Shown in pieces: positions 57,531 to 64,000 of a stretch of 64,000 nucleotides of DNA; the first letter of the stretch is position 1; every line of letters starts with the position of its first letter. The notes beneath the pieces are model-generated. The model did no database searches. It was not told the DNA's origin and worked only from the letters and a program-made list of their open reading frames with translations. The position numbers and the translations under genes are program-made. The stretch is from Ceraceosorus guamensis (taxonomy: Eukaryota > Basidiomycota > Exobasidiomycetes > Ceraceosorales > Ceraceosoraceae): NCBI RefSeq assembly GCF_003144195.1, contig NW_020290001.1, positions 548,717 to 612,716 on the forward strand, written 5' to 3'.

Positions 57531-57878
57531 ACACGCTGCACTGCTATGAGACGCGACCTCTGGAGAGAAGGCGCAAATCATTCAATTGCTTGCGTACGTG
57601 TATCCCTGGCAACTTCGTCAACGATGCCGCGACTCATTCACAGCGCACTCATGAAGGACGCCCAAGCGATAAAAGATTCGTTATGGAGAGATAGGAGGGG
57701 ATGCGAGTGGGACGAGTGTGACGTGTATGAGTCGATACAAGCAATGATGTGGTGATGTATGAGATTGGAGACATGCTTTTGTTGCAGAGTGATGCTGGGT
57801 CCCGATTGGAATGTCCGTGGGCTGACGTGATGTCATAACAATTGGGTGATGAAGAAAGTGATTCCAGAAATGATGGGC
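57531..57878. other. Intergenic region between convergent genes
   Basis: This 348-bp gap separates the 3' ends of the methyltransferase and the serine-rich gene; no structural signal is seen. Confidence 0.35.
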
Positions 57879-59870
57879 TCAGACGCCCAGAACGCTGGCC
57901 CAGCTGCGCGTATAAGGGGCGTTCGAGTCTTCTGCATCGAAATGTCGGTCCCACAACGGGCTGACAGGGGCAATGGACGAGCTAGCTGCGTGGTCAGCAG
58001 ACCTCTTTCCCTGCGCAGGACTGTTGAGCGTTGATGAGACGGGGGTCAAGCGCAGCGTTATTGCTTGATTCTTTCGACGAAGCTGCTCTGCCCGTGCCTT
58101 CTTAGCCTTGCTAGCCTGAACCTCGGCAAGGTCGCCCCAAGCTGCTTTCAGACCGTCATCGTCTACCTCGCTGCGGTTCGACGTCCGGCCGGATGGGAAG
58201 CTGAGGGACCAGCTGCGGTGCGCTGACGATGACTCAGACTCCTCTCGGGAAGAGTCGGAGTCTGCCTCGTCCGAATCATGCACGAGCGATGGCAAATTAT
58301 TGAGACTTCCAAGACTGGCTAGACTGCTGCTACGCGAGATGGCCGACGGCATTGGCAGTCGAGCAGTGGTCGTGGGCTGAACCTCACTCGTGGAAAGCAC
58401 TTCGCTGGCATTAGCGTTGACAGGTTGGTCAACCGTGCTGTCAGAGAAGCCCACGAGCCATTTCGCCAGATCCAACCACGATCCCGAGGACTTTTGCACG
58501 TTCCGGCCTCTTCGCGACTCGGCTACAAGAGTGGCTGGTGTGTCGGTTGGAAAACTACCGGTCGTAGCTGCGCGCACGCGCCGTACACGGCGAGGCGTAG
58601 TGCTGCGGATGGCCGTGTCGAAATTGTGACGGGAGGAGTGATTGCGGGTTGGTCGGCTTAAGGACTGACCACCGAACAAAACAGAGATGGTCGCAGCGAT
58701 CGGACCCGCGCTGCTGTAAATCTCGTGACCATCGTCGTCAGTGTGCTCGACGTCGTCAAAATCGACGTCGTCCAAGCTGACGCTGCGCCGATTGTGGTGG
58801 AAGGAGGTTTCTCTACGGTCACGACTTGAAGGGAGCGCAGCCGAACGTAGTCCAGATGCAGATGCATCAGAGCGCGCGATCGCGGTGGCAAGCTGCTGCT
58901 CAGGGTCGTCATCACCAGCATCGCCGTGGCAACTTCCATCGCTGGATGCCCAGCTGACCAAGCTGGATTCACTCGAATTGCGCGGTAGCTTGTCTGCAGG
59001 ACCGAGGCTGCCTTTGTCCGCCGCCCTGTATGCACGGCTGTGATCCCAGAAAGGTACAGGATACGCGAGTGGACTCGCAGGAACGAGTTGCGACGATGGT
59101 CTCTCGATCGGCAAGGCAGTGTTCAACTGTAGATCCTGCCCGAATGCTTCTGGTGCGGACTCGCAGCGCACATGACGTCGCTTGCGACGCAAAGCCATCA
59201 GGTTGCAGGGTCGTGTTGAGGCGGCGGCGTCAAACTTCGGAGCCTCAGCGAAGGTGCGCGTGCGGCGTAGCGATAGCGTTGACCTTTCCACGTCGAAGGA
59301 GTCGACTGCAGGCCTGATGGGTTGAGCTTGTCGTGCCGCCGTGGCTGGCTGCCGGGGCGAGCCGTGGGCTGGCGAAGAAACAAGACGAGTGGAGGATTCG
59401 TCGTCATCATGGTGGTCATCATCCTCCAAGTCGGCCTCGATGTCACTGTCGTGCATCGCTGCGATCCAAGGGGCATCCCAAGCCTGAGCTTCGGTGCGCG
59501 CGCTCGGCCAACGGCGAGCCACATGCTCTGGCAGTCGTACCGTCACATGCCGGCGTGGTCCGTCGGGCCTGCCGGCATACGACTTCGAAGATTTGAGTGC
59601 CGGTCGGATGCTAGAGGGCTTGAGAGCCTCGTCGACGTCGCTGGTGTTGCTCGAGCTGCTTCGCTTGGCGCGAAGCGTGGGTTTGTATGTGCCACCGTGG
59701 CCAGAAGATGAGTGGCTGAAGTGATCAGGACTTGCGAGCCTCTGGACCCACTCGTTGGCGCTGGCAGCTGAATTGAGCCAAGCGATGCTAGCATCGCTCA
59801 AGGAAAGCGGTGGAGTCGAGGCCGAGGCAGAAGGCGCGGAATTGAAGGCCGAAGTCGGCGTGGCAAGCAT
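57879..59870 (-). CDS. Serine-rich disordered protein, unknown function
   Basis: A single exon of 663 aa. No domain is recognised. It contains LSLSDASIAWLNSAASANEW, a helical opening, then ALKSSKSYAGRP followed by RRHVTVRLPEHVARRW (about residues 105–130), an Asp/His-rich acidic stretch (DIEADLEDDDHHDDDESS), and the ordered-looking piece GSWLDLAKWLVGFSDS (about 490). The C-terminal third has a charged helix (KAKKARAEQLRRKNQA). RHVTVRL loosely recalls a basic-hydrophobic docking motif, but I do not call it. Many SP, RR-x-S and DSDS sites suggest phosphoregulation. The start is the first ATG in frame; a TATA-like sequence lies about 200 bp upstream (60071–60080). Confidence 0.78.
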   Translation of the reverse strand: MLATPTSAFNSAPSASASTPPLSLSDASIAWLNSAASANEWVQRLASPDHFSHSSSGHGGTYKPTLRAKRSSSSNTSDVDEALKPSSIRPALKSSKSYAGRPDGPRRHVTVRLPEHVARRWPSARTEAQAWDAPWIAAMHDSDIEADLEDDDHHDDDESSTRLVSSPAHGSPRQPATAARQAQPIRPAVDSFDVERSTLSLRRTRTFAEAPKFDAAASTRPCNLMALRRKRRHVRCESAPEAFGQDLQLNTALPIERPSSQLVPASPLAYPVPFWDHSRAYRAADKGSLGPADKLPRNSSESSLVSWASSDGSCHGDAGDDDPEQQLATAIARSDASASGLRSAALPSSRDRRETSFHHNRRSVSLDDVDFDDVEHTDDDGHEIYSSAGPIAATISVLFGGQSLSRPTRNHSSRHNFDTAIRSTTPRRVRRVRAATTGSFPTDTPATLVAESRRGRNVQKSSGSWLDLAKWLVGFSDSTVDQPVNANASEVLSTSEVQPTTTARLPMPSAISRSSSLASLGSLNNLPSLVHDSDEADSDSSREESESSSAHRSWSLSFPSGRTSNRSEVDDDGLKAAWGDLAEVQASKAKKARAEQLRRKNQAITLRLTPVSSTLNSPAQGKRSADHAASSSIAPVSPLWDRHFDAEDSNAPYTRSWASVLGV

Positions 59871-62800
59871 GGTCGTCACTGCTGGCAGACAAAGCAACGT
59901 CAAGATTGCAGATGGGAACTGCGACGGACCTCGAACAGCGTGCGAGATGTATCGATGTCGCAGTGCGCAATGGAGTTGTAGTGGTCAAGCACGATGAGTC
60001 GATCTCGAGGGTGCGTAGAGTGAAGAGCAGAGAAGTTCACACCTCCTCCGCACTTTGAAGTGTTGTGAGTGCATATATACCTGTTCACGCATTCGCAGCT
60101 GGGTGAGTGCTGGCTCGAGAGATATAGAAGACAAGACGAGTGGGTCCGATCGCGGACGTTTCTTGGCCAGTCTCACTCTGCAGCAGTGCCTGATCGGGCA
60201 AAGACAGGCGGGCGGGCGGTCACTCTCCTATACGCACCCCGCGACCAGAAATTCTGTGTAGAGATGGCTACATTCAGTTGATTGGGCGGCCCCCTCCGCT
60301 CCAAGGCGTTGCGCCGTGCCCCCCTCTGGCAATGACCGACTGACGAACCGCTTGGATGCTGAATTTGCGCTCATCCCTCATCTCCCATCGGCTACATCTT
60401 CCCGTTCTGCGCCGCCACGAAGAGTCCAGCGTACAAAGGGCAAAGAGACGAACTGCTGCTGTGGAGAGGCGATGAAGCCGTCACTCAAGTGAGTGCAGGC
60501 AGTAATTGACATGGAATGGTTCGCCTCATTTGTGTCACCACTTGCCCGCACTTTTTGCATTGAGCTGATAACGGGGCGCCAGAGGAGAGCAGATTGGCTT
60601 CGAGCTAATGCACGCACGCACCGCTGGGACGGACGGGCCCTTGCTTCTCCGCTATGCGCTTCGCGGCTAAGTTTTGAGTCAAAAAGTTCCAATCTGGCTC
60701 ACCTCAAGCCTCTTCGCTTCCAGCAGCAGCACGAAGCCCGCACGCATTCCGCACCTCTTCGTCTCATTCTGGCCAAGCGTGCTGCTGCACACGCACAGCA
60801 TGCTGGATGGATCAAATTTGGCCTCGACGAAACATGACGTGGCCGCGGCAATTCGTTCCAGTGCAACTCAGACTTGATCATACAGGAGTCGTGAGTGCGA
60901 ACATGCACACCCATCAGTCCGCATATAGTGGATGCTGGAGATCGTACACTGCGTTTGATGCTTTTGCCTCTCGAGCAGATGCTGGTATCAAGTCGCGGTG
61001 GACGAACCACGGGTCGCTCCTCGAAATGAAGCGTCAGCCTGGGGCTGCGGTGCCGTGCACGAACCTCTCGACGACTCCTATTCGGCGATCAAAGGCTCAA
61101 TGATGCGCTGCGGGTCTATGCAGCCGTTTCATGACTAACGACTGGTGACTGATCACCTGCTGCTGCTTCATTGGGAGCAACAATGAAAGAGATGGGAAAA
61201 AGTTCGATGATGTTCATGTCGACGCGTGCGTACAGCGCTGTAGGAACGAACAAATTTCCAAACCGACGCGCATGCGTTGCGAGCCGAGAATGTCGGAGTC
61301 TGTGGCTGCGTTTCTCGGCTGCAGCTTTACGCTATAACACGAATGATGATTTTGCGGGACGATCGAGGACAGCTGCTGTGCGTGGCGCTATTGCTCAGTC
61401 AAATTGGGCTGCATCAGGGCTAAATAGTCGTGCACGAGTGTGGAGACGCGCGGGGGCCCACGCTTGGACATGCTCTTCAGCTGAGGCAGATGGGCCAAGG
61501 AAGCAGTTGGCCCTTGGCGCGCCGCCCATCAGTGATACCTGCATGCATGCAGCTTAAGCTCGCTGCATTGACAAGTGCACACTGGCATGGGAATTTGCTG
61601 CTGGACATGGCTTCCTGCTCTTCTGGGCGTGCCGCTGCACCCCTCTGCTATAGACTGAAGTTCCATTCGGCTTGCTCGTGCTGGGTGTGCTGTGTAAGCG
61701 TACGGCACCGCGCCAAACTCCGCACGCCGCCGCGCAATCGGCTGGGACGGCTCTTTTGACTGCGCCTTCGCGCCTCTGTGTTCAAGCATATGATGGTCAT
61801 CAACAGCGTATACAGCATGCATGCAATGCAATGGCTCAAGACGCCGCAAGTGAGACCGGAGCCAAGAACCTGCAAAGTTCCGTCCACGGATGTCCGTCTG
61901 TGTACTGCAGGTATACATGATGGCTGCCGTCCACGCTGAGAGACTCATCAGAGTAGCGCGTTGTGGATGGAAATTCGACTTGTCTTGGGGTCCTGATCGG
62001 TGGCTCAAGTATGCGGGTGAGTCAGCTTTTGCGGAACCGAGCGAAGATTCCAGTTCAGTCAGTCTTCTTGAGTGTCAGATAGGAGTACACGCTTCTGCAT
62101 GATGAGACGCAATGACTTCCATTTACGAGCCAGAGATGCGCTTGTGTACAGTTGAGTGTAGCCAAATCCAGCATGGGCCTCACCTGGCTCGTAATGTGAG
62201 AGGTCAGATGGCGCCACGGTGGGCAGTATGTCTGAGATACATAGATGTCGCGCCTCACGTCGAGCGTCGTCTTGTTGAGCTCGGGCCGTCTCGTCAAATG
62301 AATGACTATTTTGGTGTGCAACACCTCACCTCGCGTAACCGAATCAATGAGTTGCGTGAGTCTGAGTGCTCACATGCCTGTCGATCCCAGACTGCCGCAT
62401 TTGTCCAGAACATGAGTCACGATAGTCTGTCTGACTTCCGCCTCGCGACTACACGCTGACCACCACCAGCTGAGCACTCTTGACTCATACATGTTCCCGC
62501 TGCCACAATTCGAGCAGATCTGTACGTGGCCCGGTGCGCTCAGGGGCACCCATATGCTCGCGTACAGCACCGCCAGATCCAGCCACTTCGATCGAGAGTA
62601 TAGACTAAATCTTGCACTCCGATCCGCGCGTGCTTGCTCCCATTCGCGAGCCACTCGCAACGCTCGCTCCTGACCCAAAAGACTCTCTTCTCCTTTCCTT
62701 ATCTAGAGCGGGGCATCGGCGCGAACCTTGATGTCGCTATACTGCTGGCCCGAGCAGGTATCCCTAGGAAGCATCTTCAGCCCCACCTACTCCGCATTCT

Positions 62801-64000
62801 TATTTTTGACTTCTGCGGGGCCCCGTCACGATCTTCGCGACCCGTGTCCACACAATCCTGAATGCTGCGGACGCTGGTGCCTGAAGTACTTAGCACCAGA
62901 GCGTACGTTGCGAAAATCTCACTCAAGTCGTGAGTTGACCTCGAGCTGCGTTCGCATGGACGTCTGGGGATGTGTGTACCCGCATATAGAGGCGCCATTA
63001 GCTGCAAAACGTGATCGGGGATGCCGCGAGGGGCGCCGCGCGTCGAAGCGATCGAGCTCGCTAGCGAACGATGCAGCCGCACAAGCGAGACAGCAGCAGA
63101 TATCGATTTAGCGCGCTGCCTGGCGCTTCGGCGCAGGTCTCATTCGTCGCTCCTTGCTCCTGCTGCTGCCGCTCGATCGCGGGCCATCATATGATGTGTT
63201 GCCTCTTGACAAAACCACAATTCGTGATTCGTGATTCGTGATTCAGATATATTCACGATTGCAAGGCCCGTCTAGGACTTCGGCATGCACCGCCACTCCG
63301 CCATGCTCGTTGAGATCGCAGTGATACACGACGGGGTTCGGCAAGGCGGTCACGTCCGCTGCTGCATGAGTGCCTCGCGGCCTCCTCTACACTCGTCTCA
63401 GGCCTGTTGTCAGGACCCTCCGTGCAAGCGTTTGTGCTACGCAAGTGAACAGAGCAGGCGGATCAAAGACACACCCTCCTGTCTCTTGCCCACCTTGCTC
63501 TGACAAGCGCAATAAGCATCAGAACTCAAAGTCTTGAAACCACAATCAAGCGCTCGATCGCTCGTCAGCTTGACTCACGAACGCTGCCTGCAGCCGGGGG
63601 TTGTGCAGCGAGGTAGACCGCGTGACAAGCCGGGGGCAAGCCTTGGCAGGGACCGAATCCGCGATGCTCGGCGCAACTCCGGCGAGACTCGGGATGGCTT
63701 GGGAAAGGGACAACATCGTGTGCGCGCACGATCGATCGGCACCCTGGATCCAGAACAAGTCCACGCACGATCGAGCGGGAGGATTCGTGGTTTGAACAAT
63801 TTGATTGGCGACTTTGCAACTCAAAATGTCGCCTGGAAAGCTCGCAACTCGGCTGTTGCTGTGCAGCAGAGCCACGAGTGACGGCCGTCGTGCCTGCGCG
63901 CTGGTACGGATGGATGATGGAGCGCTTGCACAAGCAAGAATCTTGAATGTCAGTCACTCGAGTGTACAAGTCCTGAGGAGGCGGTACCTCATCAGCATCG
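59871..64000. other. 4.1-kb region without a supported gene
   Basis: Both strands were read for splice-linked frames and known families; none was found. The left end holds the promoter of the serine-rich gene (TATATA at 60071–60080). Other contents are CA/TG-alternating palindromes (TGCATGCATGCAGC near 61542), a tandem ATTCGTG array at 63220–63244, and many scattered GTGAGT-like strings with no coding partner. A gene whose main part lies beyond 64000 could begin here. Confidence 0.4.
63220..63244. repeat. Tandem repeat ATTCGTG, 3.6 copies
   Basis: Three perfect 7-bp units plus ATTC, followed 10 bp later by the inverted relative TTCACGATT. It resembles the intergenic CACGA/TCGTG motif family seen elsewhere in the window. 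Confidence 0.85.

Noticed and set aside
61890-62102. Frame ending in a GTGAGT-like donor (WGPDRWLKYAG)
   Set aside because: No downstream acceptor in phase leads to a continuing frame, and upstream sequence lacks a plausible start.
63253-63969. Several overlapping frames on both strands near the right end
   Set aside because: All are short, overlap in every frame, and show no domain, signal peptide or consistent splice sites.

Overview
The window is a nuclear contig of a filamentous or yeast-like basidiomycete, most likely a smut relative (Ustilaginomycotina). The evidence is the spermidine synthase–saccharopine dehydrogenase fusion (a basidiomycete trait), many short introns (about 50–120 nt) with GTGAGT-type donors, GC-rich coding sequence, and serine-rich disordered proteins. 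The assignment to smut relatives is inference. I see 23 protein-coding genes (22 well supported), no convincing tRNA or rRNA, no CRISPR array, and no transposon or virus-derived element. All multi-exon models below were spliced by hand; their summed exon lengths keep the reading frame.

Layout. 1–10.5 kb: the 3' part of a PITH-domain gene, TDP1 (DNA end repair), TFG2 (TFIIF beta), a weak F-box/LRR-like protein, and the SPE3-LYS9 fusion. 12–20 kb: a zinc alcohol dehydrogenase, a secreted nucleoside hydrolase, a small SBDS-domain protein (RTC3-like) with a 4-nt exon, and an F-box protein. 20–29 kb: a candidate ORC6, a 1413-residue serine-rich protein, a doubtful small orphan, and a flavodoxin-like quinone reductase (PST2/WrbA family) with a 10-nt exon. 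31–45 kb is the metabolic stretch: two TGL2-like lipases on either side of a long cytochrome P450, then a LACTB2-like metallo-beta-lactamase fold hydrolase divergent from a hydroxyacid-oxoacid transhydrogenase. 45–60 kb: a 1230-residue aromatic-acid-exporter/DUF2421-type membrane protein, an arrestin-like adaptor, a TPR protein, a COQ3/UbiG-like methyltransferase and a second serine-rich protein. The last 4.1 kb hold no gene I can support.

Most genes sit in alternating orientation, as convergent pairs 140–440 bp apart and divergent pairs sharing 350–1600 bp of upstream DNA. The intergenic DNA carries short tandem repeats (CTG, GCTCA, TGCC/GGCA, ATTCGTG) and an 11-bp motif, AGTCACGAGTC, seen in four exact copies, all outside genes. 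Functionally it is mostly housekeeping. The only grouping that might form a pathway is lipase–P450–lipase–hydrolase–transhydrogenase (fatty-acid or lipid metabolism), and that link is inferred from position only. The most unusual structures are the 4-nt and 10-nt micro-exons.
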